DNA of 64,000 bases. It comes from Clostridia bacterium. Lineage in GTDB: Bacteria > Bacillota > Clostridia > Oscillospirales > CAG-272. Where the stretch lies: positions 45,919 to 109,918 of the forward strand of contig JAFVTH010000018.1 in assembly GCA_017503285.1 (NCBI GenBank), given 5' to 3'. Below the pieces are notes generated by a model that saw only the letters and a list, made by a program, of their open reading frames with translations, had not been told where the DNA came from and ran no database searches. Made by a program: the position numbers and the translations under genes. This document shows positions 23,268 through 31,322 of this stretch, one piece after another. Each line of letters opens with the position of its first letter. The stretch's first letter is position 1.

Positions 23268-25004
23268 TTATTTAACCAAGAATCTCTTGATTTTTCTTGC
23301 CGCTGTCTTTTCAAATGGCTCCTTACGAAGCTCGATGTGGCTAATATGCTTGTAGTTTACAAGCTTTTTGTTTATCTTTAGAACCTCGGTTTGAATTGCC
23401 TCGTAGATAACCTCATCATCGTGGTAGCCGGCTGCATCACATTCTTCAACATTAGGAACAACGATAGCAACAATATCAACCTCGCCACTTTCCTGCTCTC
23501 TACCCACAACAACAACCTCGGAAACAAGCGGAATGTTCTCAATATATTCCTCAATTTCCTCAGGGAAAACGTTTTTACCGTTAGATGCGATAATAATGTT
23601 CTTCTTTCTGCCTGTTAGGTATAGATAGCCCTTCTTATCAACGTAACCGTAGTCGCCTGTTCTGAACCAGCCCTCGTCATCAATAACCTCGGCTGTAAGA
23701 TGTGGTGCGTTATAGTAGCCAAGCATAACGTTGTCGCCCTTAACAACCACCTCGCCAAAGCTATCGCCTTCCTTTTCCTTGTCTATGCGAATTTGCATAC
23801 CGGGCATAAGCGTACCGCAGGATGCCGGGTTATAGTCTGTAAGCGGAATAACTGAAATAAGCGGTGCGCACTCTGTAATTCCATAGCCCTGTGAAACGTG
23901 AATGCCTAAGCTCTTAAGACCGTCAACAAGCTCCGGATTAAGGGCAGCGCCGCCAACGATAAAGTATCTTATTCTTCCACCAAGACCGTCAAGCACCTGC
24001 TGGAAAAGCTTACGACGGCGATCCACGGAGAAATGGAAGAAGTTTGCAAGACCTATACCAAACTTAACTGTCTTTTCCTTGCCCTGCTTTTGAATACCCT
24101 TCCAAATTGACTTATAAAGTGTTTGTGCAAAAAGCGGAACCAAAGTCATAACGCTTGGCGCAAATTGCTTAACATTTTTAGCAACATACTTAATACCGTC
24201 GCTGATATTTATGGTCATACCATAAAGCATTGGTGCAAGTATGCCTGCGCTCATTTCATAGGTGTGATGGATTGGCAAAACGGAAAGAACCGCATCATCC
24301 TTTGTCAGAACATTAAGTGTTGGCTCAATGCCCTTCATAACTGCGCAAATATTCTTTTGTGAAAGCATAACACCCTTTGAGGTGCCTGTTGTACCTGAGG
24401 TGAAAAGAAGAACGGAAAGCCCCTCCTTATTCTGCTCCGGAAGAACAAAATCTCCACCGATTTCTGCATACTCCCTCTCGCCAAGGGCAAGAAGGTTATT
24501 AAAGGTGGTGTACTTCTCCTCCTTATACTCCTCGGTTGTCGAGGTTGTAAAGGTTGATTTATCGTTTTTAACAAAAAGCTTTACGCTTGGAAGCTCATTT
24601 CCTCTTTCGCTAAATAGCTTTTCAAAGGTGTGTGAATATACAACGGCCTTTGCCTCTGCAATATTGATAAAGTTTATAATCTCGTCCTCTAATACGCCCG
24701 GGTCAAGCGGAACGATTGTGCCGCCTGCTGAAACTACCGATACATAGGTTGTAATCCATTGAACAGAGGTCTCGCCCATAACAATAACCTTGTCATCCTT
24801 GCTGATAAGCTTAGAATATGCAAGTATCATTTTTTGCAAAAATGGCATATATTGGTCGTATGTTACTGTAACAAGTGAATCCTCATGATTGTTTTCTCTG
24901 TTAAATCTGTAAAGAGGATGACCCTCGCCTGCAATTTGCGCACCTCTTTCAAATATTTGATAAATGCATTCTATATCTTTTATATCTAAAATTTGATTAC
25001 TCAT
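23268..25004 (-). CDS. AMP-binding protein, long-chain acyl-CoA synthetase-like
   Basis: A 578-residue adenylate-forming enzyme activating a carboxylic acid to acyl-CoA (or acyl-ACP/acyl-AMP). The P-loop-like SGTTGTSKG is near residue 203, GYGITECAP near residue 370, and the hinge TGDYGYVDKKGYLYLTGR with IIIASNGKN near residues 450-475. C-terminal FEKTAARKIKR ends with the catalytic Lys region. It starts immediately after the MarR stop codon, so the two are cotranscribed and the ligase is probably under MarR control. Substrate is likely a fatty or aromatic acid. Confidence 0.85.
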   Translation of the reverse strand: MSNQILDIKDIECIYQIFERGAQIAGEGHPLYRFNRENNHEDSLVTVTYDQYMPFLQKMILAYSKLISKDDKVIVMGETSVQWITTYVSVVSAGGTIVPLDPGVLEDEIINFINIAEAKAVVYSHTFEKLFSERGNELPSVKLFVKNDKSTFTTSTTEEYKEEKYTTFNNLLALGEREYAEIGGDFVLPEQNKEGLSVLLFTSGTTGTSKGVMLSQKNICAVMKGIEPTLNVLTKDDAVLSVLPIHHTYEMSAGILAPMLYGMTINISDGIKYVAKNVKQFAPSVMTLVPLFAQTLYKSIWKGIQKQGKEKTVKFGIGLANFFHFSVDRRRKLFQQVLDGLGGRIRYFIVGGAALNPELVDGLKSLGIHVSQGYGITECAPLISVIPLTDYNPASCGTLMPGMQIRIDKEKEGDSFGEVVVKGDNVMLGYYNAPHLTAEVIDDEGWFRTGDYGYVDKKGYLYLTGRKKNIIIASNGKNVFPEEIEEYIENIPLVSEVVVVGREQESGEVDIVAIVVPNVEECDAAGYHDDEVIYEAIQTEVLKINKKLVNYKHISHIELRKEPFEKTAARKIKRFLVK

Positions 25005-25451
25005 TTATTCTCCCTTAACAAGGCTGGCAATACCACTATCAATACCTGCCAAAACCTCGTAAAACATCTCAAGCTTCTTCATTGACAAGCGTGCGTCAAC
25101 ATGCTCAAGACAATCCTGTACAATTCCTTTTATAATTTCGTTTATCTTCTGTCCCTCTTCAGTTAGCACAAGCTTAGCCTTGTATTTGCCAACTGCGTCG
25201 TCACTCCTCTTTATGTACTGCTTCTCCATAAGCTCGCTTGTCATACGAGAAATAAACGCCTTGTCTACCCCGCATGCCTCGGAAAGCGCAACAGGTGAAA
25301 GTCCACCCTCGCTCTTGCCAAGCTGCATAATACATATAATGTGTGAGCTACGAAGTCCATATGGCTCCATTTTTTCATCTGCGATTCTCTTAATATTTTT
25401 TGAAATTCTTTCGATGTAGAGCACAAACGGTGTAAATCTCTCTGTGTCCAT
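25005..25451 (-). CDS. MarR family transcriptional regulator
   Basis: A 148-residue winged-helix repressor: the recognition helix region is LSEACGVDKAFISRMTSELMEK, shown here as LSEACGVDKAF and SRMTSELMEK (residues about 58-79), then the wing with KLVLTEEGQKI. N- and C-terminal helices form the dimer interface. I start it at 25451 where GAGGAGGG precedes an ATG; a TTG one codon upstream is too near that site. A perfect inverted repeat lies in its promoter. It probably represses itself and the adjacent acyl-CoA ligase and is relieved by a carboxylic or phenolic ligand (family knowledge). Confidence 0.85.
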   Translation of the reverse strand: MDTERFTPFVLYIERISKNIKRIADEKMEPYGLRSSHIICIMQLGKSEGGLSPVALSEACGVDKAFISRMTSELMEKQYIKRSDDAVGKYKAKLVLTEEGQKINEIIKGIVQDCLEHVDARLSMKKLEMFYEVLAGIDSGIASLVKGE

Positions 25452-25522
25452 CAATCCCTCCTCGTTGTCGCCGTGGCAAAAAGGGCCTTAAGCCCTTATA
25501 ACCATTGAATTTGCGCGGTTTT

Positions 25523-25540
25523 ATGTTGACTTATCAACAT
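25523..25540. promoter_or_regulatory. Putative MarR operator ATGTTGA-N4-TCAACAT
   Basis: A perfect inverted repeat with 7-bp arms directly downstream of the -10 of the marR promoter, a typical autorepression position. Confidence 0.65.
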
Positions 25541-25544
25541 TTTA

Positions 25545-25573
25545 ATTATACACCCATTTGTCCGTTTTGTCAA
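25545..25573 (-). promoter_or_regulatory. Promoter of the marR-acyl-CoA ligase operon
   Basis: On the minus strand TTGACA (25573-25568) and TATAAT (25550-25545) with a 17-bp spacer, i.e. full consensus. Confidence 0.85.
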
Positions 25574-25650
25574 GTGTTTTAGAAAAAACTGCTAATTCAG
25601 GTTATTTTTGCTGTGTTTTTGAAAAGTTTGTGAAAAATAATACAAAATTA

Positions 25651-25679
25651 TTGAGTTGTTTCCTTAGTTATGATATACT
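25651..25679 (+). promoter_or_regulatory. Promoter of the FucO-like gene
   Basis: TTGAGT at 25651-25656 and TATACT at 25674-25679, 17-bp spacer; AAGGAG lies before the ATG at 25720. Confidence 0.65.
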
Positions 25680-25719
25680 ATAATTAATAAAATATTTATT
25701 AAAAAGGAGATTTATTTCT

Positions 25720-26868
25720 ATGGCAAACAGATTTATTCTCAACGAAACATCTTATTTTGGTGCCGGCTCCCGTGAGGTGCTTGGTGGCGAGGTTCAAAAA
25801 AGAGGCTACTCTAAGGCATTTATCGTAGCTGATAAGGACCTTATCCAGTTCGGTATCGTTGCAAAGGTTACAGACGCGCTTGAGGGCTTTCCTTACGAAA
25901 TCTTTTCCGATTTCAAGGCTAACCCAACTGTAAACAATGTTAAAGCCGGCGTTGATGCTTACAAAGCATCCGGTGCAGACTTTATTATCGCTGTTGGCGG
26001 TGGCTCTGCCATTGACACAGCTAAGGGCATTGCTATCATTATTAATAACCCGGAGTTTTCCGACGTTGTTTCCCTTGAGGGTGTTGCTGACACAAAGAAT
26101 AAGTGTGTTGACATTATTGCTCTTCCTACAACTGCCGGTACTGCTGCTGAGGTTACAATCAACTATGTTATAACAGACGAGGAAAGCGGAAGAAAGATGG
26201 TTTGTGTAGACCCTAACGACATTCCTGTTCTTGCTATTGTTGATGCCGAGCTTATGGCTACAATGCCTGCCTGTCTTACTGCTGCAACCGGTATGGACGC
26301 GCTTACACACGCTATTGAGGGCTACATCACAAAGGGTGCTTGGGAGCTTTCAAATATACTTGAAATCAATGCAATTAAGATTATTTCCGATAACCTAAGG
26401 GCTGCTACATACGAGGGCGATAATATGAAGGCAAGAGAGCAAATGGCTCTTGGTCAATATGTTGCCGGCATGGCATTTTCTAACGTAGGTCTTGGCTGTG
26501 TACACTCAATGGCGCACCCACTTGGCGCGCGCTTTGACATTGCCCACGGTGTTGCTAACGCTCTTCTCCTTCCATATGTTATGGAGTTCAATATGCCATC
26601 CTGCGTGGTTAAATACGGCAGAATTGCTAAGGCTATGGGCGTTGATACAGCAAATATGACTAAGGAAGAGGCTGCACAGGCTGCAGTTGATGCTGTTAAG
26701 CAGCTTTCCTTGGACCTTAAGATTCCTCAAACTCTTCGCGAAATCAACATTCCAGAGGATGCTCTTGAGCAGCTTGCTAACGATGCATTTAATGATGTTT
26801 GCACAGGTGGTAACCCAAGAGATATTACCGAGGCTGACATTCTTGAGCTTTATAAGAAAGCATTTTAA
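25720..26868 (+). CDS. fucO: Iron-containing alcohol dehydrogenase, lactaldehyde reductase (FucO-like)
   Basis: A 382-residue group III alcohol dehydrogenase. The start MANRFILNET and whole-length pattern follow E. coli FucO closely. Cofactor loop GGGSAID is at 93-99, PTTAGTAAEVT at 136-146, and the Fe2+ ligands fit D193, H197, H262 or H266, and H276. It reduces L-lactaldehyde to 1,2-propanediol, disposing of electrons during anaerobic fucose or rhamnose breakdown, consistent with RhaM and GH78 in this window. A broader aldehyde specificity is possible. It is transcribed alone and has its own terminator. Confidence 0.9.
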   Translation: MANRFILNETSYFGAGSREVLGGEVQKRGYSKAFIVADKDLIQFGIVAKVTDALEGFPYEIFSDFKANPTVNNVKAGVDAYKASGADFIIAVGGGSAIDTAKGIAIIINNPEFSDVVSLEGVADTKNKCVDIIALPTTAGTAAEVTINYVITDEESGRKMVCVDPNDIPVLAIVDAELMATMPACLTAATGMDALTHAIEGYITKGAWELSNILEINAIKIISDNLRAATYEGDNMKAREQMALGQYVAGMAFSNVGLGCVHSMAHPLGARFDIAHGVANALLLPYVMEFNMPSCVVKYGRIAKAMGVDTANMTKEEAAQAAVDAVKQLSLDLKIPQTLREINIPEDALEQLANDAFNDVCTGGNPRDITEADILELYKKAF

Positions 26869-26878
26869 TAATAAAATT

Positions 26879-26906
26879 AGGGCGTAACCTGCTTACGCCC
26901 TTTTTT
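26879..26906 (+). terminator. Terminator of fucO
   Basis: GGGCGTAA and TTACGCCC pair around 5 nt; a T-run follows. Confidence 0.9.
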
Positions 26907-26954
26907 ATATTAATGATATTGCAATAATATTATTTTTTTGATATAATATATTAT

Positions 26955-27632
26955 ATGAGTATTTTAGATGAAATTGTTAGCTGTAGTGAGCGCTCCTATG
27001 GGGACTTTACCTACAAGCTTATTCCTACAATCAAGCGTGAGGACATTTTAGGGCTACGCGCGCCTTTGGCAAGGAAAATTGCCAAAAAATATGCGGGGAC
27101 AAAGGAGGGTGCGACATTTCTTTCCTCTCTGCCACACAGATATCATGACGAAAATATGGTACACGCCTTTATGCTTGGATATATGGGGGAAGGCTCTCTT
27201 TTATTTGCCACGAGGTTTTTGGGTTATGTGGACAACTGGGCAGTATGCGACAGCCTTGCCTCAGGTGTTAAGGCTCTTTTTAAGGACAGAGAAAAAATGC
27301 TGCCTTATATTAAGTGCTGGCTAAAATCGGAACAGAGCTACAGGGTACGCTTTGGGCTTGTTTGTCTGCTTAACTACTATGTAGACAGAGAGCATATAGA
27401 TGATGTTCTTGCCCTCTCTTGCAAAATCAAGAGTGATGAATACTACATAAACATGGCAAATGCTTGGCTTATCAGCGTTTGTCTTGTAAAGGAATATGAA
27501 AGCACAATTTCACTTATAGAAAACGGTGCTTTTGATATTTGGACACATAACAAGGCAATACAAAAGGCTTTAGAAAGCTATAGAATTTCAAAGGAGAAAA
27601 AGGACTATTTAAGGTCCTTAAGAAAAAAATGA
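26955..27632 (+). CDS. DNA alkylation repair protein (AlkD-like HEAT repeat)
   Basis: A 225-residue all-helical HEAT-like protein with the family's landmarks GLRAPLARKIAK near residue 35, VHAFMLGYM near residue 70 and FVDNWAVCD-like VDNWAVCDS near residue 93. AlkD homologues excise or release bulky alkylated bases (3-methyladenine, 7-methylguanine) without base flipping. It begins a compact operon: its stop overlaps the start of dut by 4 bp, then a histidine phosphatase, a membrane protein and a NUDIX enzyme. The neighbours suggest a housekeeping unit for nucleotide-pool and DNA quality. Confidence 0.8.
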   Translation: MSILDEIVSCSERSYGDFTYKLIPTIKREDILGLRAPLARKIAKKYAGTKEGATFLSSLPHRYHDENMVHAFMLGYMGEGSLLFATRFLGYVDNWAVCDSLASGVKALFKDREKMLPYIKCWLKSEQSYRVRFGLVCLLNYYVDREHIDDVLALSCKIKSDEYYINMANAWLISVCLVKEYESTISLIENGAFDIWTHNKAIQKALESYRISKEKKDYLRSLRKK

Positions 27633-28063
27633 AGGTAAAGATTAAAAGGCTAAACGAAAGGGCTATTATACCAACCTACGGCTCTGACTATGCGGCAGGG
27701 GCTGACCTTTATGCCTGCACAGAGGGCGAGGTTACTATTGATGCCGGTCAAACTGTGCTTATAAAGACAGGCCTTGCCCTTGAGGTGCCTGTTGGATATG
27801 GCGCTTTCATATACGCAAGAAGCGGTCTTGCATCAAAGCGCGGTCTTGCCCCCGCAAACAAGGTGGGCGTTGTTGACTGCGACTATCGTGGAGAGGTTAT
27901 GGTGGCGCTACACAACCATTCAAGCATTTCACAGACGATAAACCACGGCGAAAGGATTGCCCAAATGGTTATTGCACCATATATTACAGCAGAATTTGAA
28001 GAGGTAGATGAGCTATCCGAAACTATCCGCGGTGCAGGTGGCTTTGGCTCAACCGGTAAGTAA
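27629..28063 (+). CDS. dut: dUTP diphosphatase
   Basis: A 144-residue trimeric dUTPase that cleaves dUTP to dUMP and pyrophosphate, keeping uracil out of DNA. All five motifs are present in order: AGADLYA; YARSGLASKRGL; NKVGVVDCDYRGEV with the catalytic Asp; GERIAQMVI; and the C-terminal GAGGFGSTGK. Its start overlaps the AlkD-like gene by 4 bp and its stop touches the next start. Confidence 0.95.
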   Translation: MKVKIKRLNERAIIPTYGSDYAAGADLYACTEGEVTIDAGQTVLIKTGLALEVPVGYGAFIYARSGLASKRGLAPANKVGVVDCDYRGEVMVALHNHSSISQTINHGERIAQMVIAPYITAEFEEVDELSETIRGAGGFGSTGK

Positions 28064-28689
28064 TGATAGATAAAAATAAGGGCTACATTTTCTTTATAAG
28101 GCACGGGCAAACCCAGTGGAATGTGCTAAGGAAAATGCAAGGCAGAGATGATATTCCCTTAAACGAGCTGGGGCTTAGCCAAGCCCACGAGGCAGCCGAG
28201 GGGATAAAAGGAGCTTGCGAAAACGCAGGCTTTAGGTTTAACAGGGTTATAACAAGTCCCCTTTTACGCGCTAAGAAAACAGGAGAGCTGATTGCCGCGG
28301 CTGTGGGCTGTCCTTGCTTTAGTGATGACAGGCTAATTGAGAGGGACTTTGGCATACTTTCCGGTACGCAATACAGCCCTAATAGCAAGGCTATTTCCGA
28401 GGACGTTTCGGTACAGGGGCTTGAGCCGCTTGATGATGTGCTGAGCCGTGTTACGGAGTTTGTAAAGGAAAATGCAAAAATCGGTGAGAATGTTTTGGCA
28501 GTCAGCCACGGCTCTGCCACTAAGATTTTTGCCCTTTCTGTAAAAAAAGCTCCTTGGGTTACAAATTATAACGAGCTTCTAAAAAATTGCCATATGATTG
28601 CCTATTCCTATGACGGAAACCAGGTTGTTATGGAGGGATATAACCTATCCCCTGCTGATTTAGAGGCGTTTGTGAGGGAAAGCAAATGA
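28063..28689 (+). CDS. Histidine phosphatase family protein
   Basis: A 208-residue phosphoglycerate-mutase-like phosphatase. The catalytic RHG is in FIRHGQTQWN (residues 11-20); ERDFG and the second His in AVSHGSATK near residue 148 complete the site. It may dephosphorylate a metabolite or be a cobalamin/phosphoglycerate-type phosphatase; the sequence does not fix the substrate. It overlaps both neighbours (one base and 4 bp), indicating tight translational coupling. Confidence 0.85.
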   Translation: MIDKNKGYIFFIRHGQTQWNVLRKMQGRDDIPLNELGLSQAHEAAEGIKGACENAGFRFNRVITSPLLRAKKTGELIAAAVGCPCFSDDRLIERDFGILSGTQYSPNSKAISEDVSVQGLEPLDDVLSRVTEFVKENAKIGENVLAVSHGSATKIFALSVKKAPWVTNYNELLKNCHMIAYSYDGNQVVMEGYNLSPADLEAFVRESK

Positions 28690-29474
28690 GTGAAGAAAAA
28701 AGCGTGGCAAGGGTGCCACTTTCAAAAAACAAAGCCTTTAAGAGGGTTCTTTTCGGTGTGCTGGGTGTGCTTGCTGTTGCGGCTATTGTAGTTTTCATAA
28801 TAATTACTGTGATTAAGTTTACAGAGGACAGCAGTCCTAAATATGATGAAAGCTATCAATATGACGGTATTTCCTTAGTTGGCACCTGGCGTGAATACAA
28901 TCACGACGATAGCGGTTACCTTTTATACGAATACAAATCAGATGGCACTATTACAAAGACATCCTATACCTATGGTATAAAAGATCAGCAAATTACCGGC
29001 ACGTACAAGGTTTCCCTGCCTAACTCTATTACCATTGAATATGGGGACACAAGGGAAACTAGCAACTTCTCTATTGACGAAATAGGCACGCTTGTGCTTT
29101 ACACCCTTGGAGATATGGGCTATGAGCATCGTGCATTTGTACCAAGTGACCTTACCTTTGCAAAGGGCGAGAACAAGCTTTTGGGTAGCTGGCGACTAAA
29201 GGAAAACAACGATATAAGCATTACCTTTGGAAATGACGGATATGGTAATTTTGCGTATATTTCCAACCCTAACAAGAGAGATGATTTTGCTTACTCCTAC
29301 AGAGGAGATAGCGAGCTTTATATGCTTTATGTAATCAGATTTGAGGGCACGCCGGATATACCCTCCGGCAGCATAATGGCGCCATCCTACAAGATTGAGG
29401 GCGATACCCTTACCATTTACGGCAACGACGCAAATGGCGGTTATATTGAGCAGATTTACGAAAGGATAAAATAA
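28686..29474 (+). CDS. Membrane-anchored protein with two lipocalin-like repeats
   Basis: A 262-residue protein. A single membrane segment (about residues 22-42) is followed by an outside part made of two similar blocks: LVGTWREYNHDDSGY near residue 60 and LLGSWRLKENNDI near residue 168. Each opens with G[TS]W and continues as short beta strands, as in small lipocalin-like domains found in Clostridia. No enzymatic motif is visible. A related architecture (one TM, GLWVT start of a beta domain) is at 35914. Within the operon it overlaps the phosphatase by 4 bp and precedes the NUDIX gene by 1 bp. Confidence 0.65.
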   Translation: MSEEKSVARVPLSKNKAFKRVLFGVLGVLAVAAIVVFIIITVIKFTEDSSPKYDESYQYDGISLVGTWREYNHDDSGYLLYEYKSDGTITKTSYTYGIKDQQITGTYKVSLPNSITIEYGDTRETSNFSIDEIGTLVLYTLGDMGYEHRAFVPSDLTFAKGENKLLGSWRLKENNDISITFGNDGYGNFAYISNPNKRDDFAYSYRGDSELYMLYVIRFEGTPDIPSGSIMAPSYKIEGDTLTIYGNDANGGYIEQIYERIK

Positions 29475-29475
29475 T

Positions 29476-30024
29476 ATGGAGCTATATGAAAAAAAGCTTT
29501 GCTCAAGACAAATCTTTGACGGCAAGGTTGTAAAGCTTTATGTTGACACGGTAGAGCTACCAAACGGAAAAGAGGCTATACGTGAGATTGTGCGCCACCC
29601 CGGCGCTGTTTGCGTTGTTCCTGTTACAGACGACAATCAGGTGGTTATGGTGCGCCAATTTAGATATCCATTTAATGAGGTTTTGCTTGAAATCCCTGCC
29701 GGCAAGCTTGAAAAGGGCGAGGACCCGCTTGAGGCTGTAAAGCGTGAGCTTGAGGAGGAAAGCGGTGCTGTAGCCGGCAATATCCAACATATTGGCGAGC
29801 TTTATACTACTGTTGCTATTTTTGATGAAAAAATACAGATTTATCTTGCAACCGACCTAACCTTTAAGGACTCACATCCTGATGAGGATGAGTTTGTTGA
29901 GGTAACAAAAATACCTCTTGACACTCTTGTTAATATGGTTATGAATGGGGAAATAAAGGACGCAAAAACCCAAATTGCCATACTTAAGGCTGATAGAATC
30001 TTAGCAACAAAACATTCGAACTGA
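29476..30024 (+). CDS. NUDIX hydrolase, ADP-ribose pyrophosphatase-like
   Basis: A 182-residue NUDIX protein. The box GKLEKGEDPLEAVKRELEEE begins near residue 75 and fits G-x5-E-x7-REUxEE-xGU, with the REUxEE glutamates ready to bind Mg. The preceding PVTDDNQVVMVRQFR is typical of ADP-ribose pyrophosphatases (YqkG/NudF). It should hydrolyse ADP-ribose or related nucleoside diphosphate sugars. The last six codons (ATKHSN) coincide with one arm of a palindromic repeat (30004-30080). Confidence 0.9.
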   Translation: MELYEKKLCSRQIFDGKVVKLYVDTVELPNGKEAIREIVRHPGAVCVVPVTDDNQVVMVRQFRYPFNEVLLEIPAGKLEKGEDPLEAVKRELEEESGAVAGNIQHIGELYTTVAIFDEKIQIYLATDLTFKDSHPDEDEFVEVTKIPLDTLVNMVMNGEIKDAKTQIAILKADRILATKHSN

Positions 30025-30080
30025 ACTGTTTTCATCTCCGAGTGAATAAATCGGTAGAAAATCTTTTCGAGTTTTGTTGC
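30004..30080. repeat. Palindromic repeat, divergent family member (copy C)
   Basis: Arms GCAACAAAAC (30004-30013) and GTTTTGTTGC (30071-30080) with TCGAA/TTCGA just inside them flank an inner CTCCGA/TCGG hairpin. The outer arm GCAACAAAA is the same as in the element at 30091-30171, which follows directly. The left arm overlaps the end of the NUDIX gene. Confidence 0.6.
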
Positions 30081-30090
30081 AGTAAATTTA

Positions 30091-30171
30091 AAAATTTTCA
30101 ATACAAAAGTCGGACAAAGGCTCGGCGATTTATCGCTCCGAGACAACTTAGTCCGAATCTTTTGTTGCTAG
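30091..30171 (+). repeat. Dispersed ~81-bp palindromic element, copy A
   Basis: An 81-bp element with nested inverted repeats (CAAAAG-TCGGAC ... GTCCGA-AT-CTTTTG; inner CTCGG ... CCGAG). A second copy is at 48454-48534 in the opposite orientation; I count 9 differences in 81. In both, the right end CTAG lies 8-12 bp before the start codon of the following gene, so the element forms part of its mRNA leader. Confidence 0.8.
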
Positions 30172-30181
30172 GGGGCAGAAA

Positions 30182-31210
30182 ATGAATATTTTTGAAATAA
30201 AGAAAACAAAAATGCTTGATGAGGCTACCTTTGGACACAAGCCGCAAAGCTTATTTATTGTTGTTCTTATCTTTATGCTGGTTTTCGCTATTGGCAGCGC
30301 TCTCCAAAGCCTGGTGGTTGCTATACCCTCTGCGGTTTATGCCGTAAACGCCTTGCTTTCTAACGAAGCCTTTCAGACGCTGATAGAGGGTGTTAGAAAC
30401 GACACGGTAACCAGCGAGGAATATGCGACCGCGCTGGAGCAGATTATGTCAGAGGTTGTAGCGGGCATTCCTGCTTGGATTTTCATCATTAGTCTTTTTG
30501 CAACCGTTGGCACAATTGTGGCTGCCATCTTTTACTGCAAGAAATTTGAAAAAAGACCTATTTCCTCCTTGGGAATAAGAAAAAAGGGTGCTGTGGTTGA
30601 ATATCTTTTGGGCGCAGGCATCGGCACTCTTATGATAGGTCTTGCTTATCTTATTGCTTATCTTACCGGCACTATTGATATTACTGTAAGCGAATATATA
30701 AGCCCTCTCATTATTCTCTTTTTCCTTGGATATATAATCCAAGGTGCTTCAGAGGAGATTTTGGTGCGTGGCTACCTTATGGTATCCCTTGCAAGAGATA
30801 CAAGGATTTTTGTGGCAATTATTTTGTCCTCTCTGTTCTTTGGTCTTATGCACCTTGGCAACCCTAATTTCGGACTTATTGCATTTATAAATATCATTCT
30901 CTTTGGTGTGTTCCTTGGCATTTACGTGTTCAAGCGCGGCAGCCTTTGGGGCGCTTGCGCTATACACACCATGTGGAATTTTGTACAGGGAAATGTTTTT
31001 GGCGTTAGCGTAAGCGGGCTTGGCATTATGCCATCATTCTTTACTACCACCGTTAGTGACAGCAAGGAATTTATAAGCGGCGGCGCATTTGGTCTTGAGG
31101 GCGGAATTGCCTCAACCTGTGTTTTACTGCTTGGTATACTTGTTGTTTTGCTTATTAAGACAAAGGAAAGCGAGGTTTCAGATTTTGAGCCTCAAATGAA
31201 TATTTCTTGA
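30182..31210 (+). CDS. CPBP family intramembrane metalloprotease/glutamic protease
   Basis: A 342-residue membrane protein with about eight membrane helices. The CAAX-protease/bacteriocin-processing (CPBP) motifs are EEILVRGYL (Glu-Glu and Arg), FGLMHLGNP and HTMWNFVQG, with the expected order and spacing. The N-terminal ~100 residues contain a large extracellular-facing segment before the core. Members cleave membrane-embedded peptides or act in bacteriocin immunity. AGGGGG precedes the ATG and copy A of a palindromic element lies directly upstream. It is a single gene. Confidence 0.85.
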   Translation: MNIFEIKKTKMLDEATFGHKPQSLFIVVLIFMLVFAIGSALQSLVVAIPSAVYAVNALLSNEAFQTLIEGVRNDTVTSEEYATALEQIMSEVVAGIPAWIFIISLFATVGTIVAAIFYCKKFEKRPISSLGIRKKGAVVEYLLGAGIGTLMIGLAYLIAYLTGTIDITVSEYISPLIILFFLGYIIQGASEEILVRGYLMVSLARDTRIFVAIILSSLFFGLMHLGNPNFGLIAFINIILFGVFLGIYVFKRGSLWGACAIHTMWNFVQGNVFGVSVSGLGIMPSFFTTTVSDSKEFISGGAFGLEGGIASTCVLLLGILVVLLIKTKESEVSDFEPQMNIS

Positions 31211-31248
31211 ATAATATTCACTCCCCTTGCAAAAATATTCAATTGTAC

Positions 31249-31276
31249 TTGACAAACAAATTTTTTATGCTATACT
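31249..31276 (+). promoter_or_regulatory. Promoter of the amino-acid ABC transporter operon
   Basis: TTGACA at 31249-31254 and TATACT at 31271-31276, spacer 16 bp. Confidence 0.75.
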
Positions 31277-31322
31277 ATAAAGGCAAATGCAATTTATATA
31301 TAATATTTAAGGAGAAAACAAA

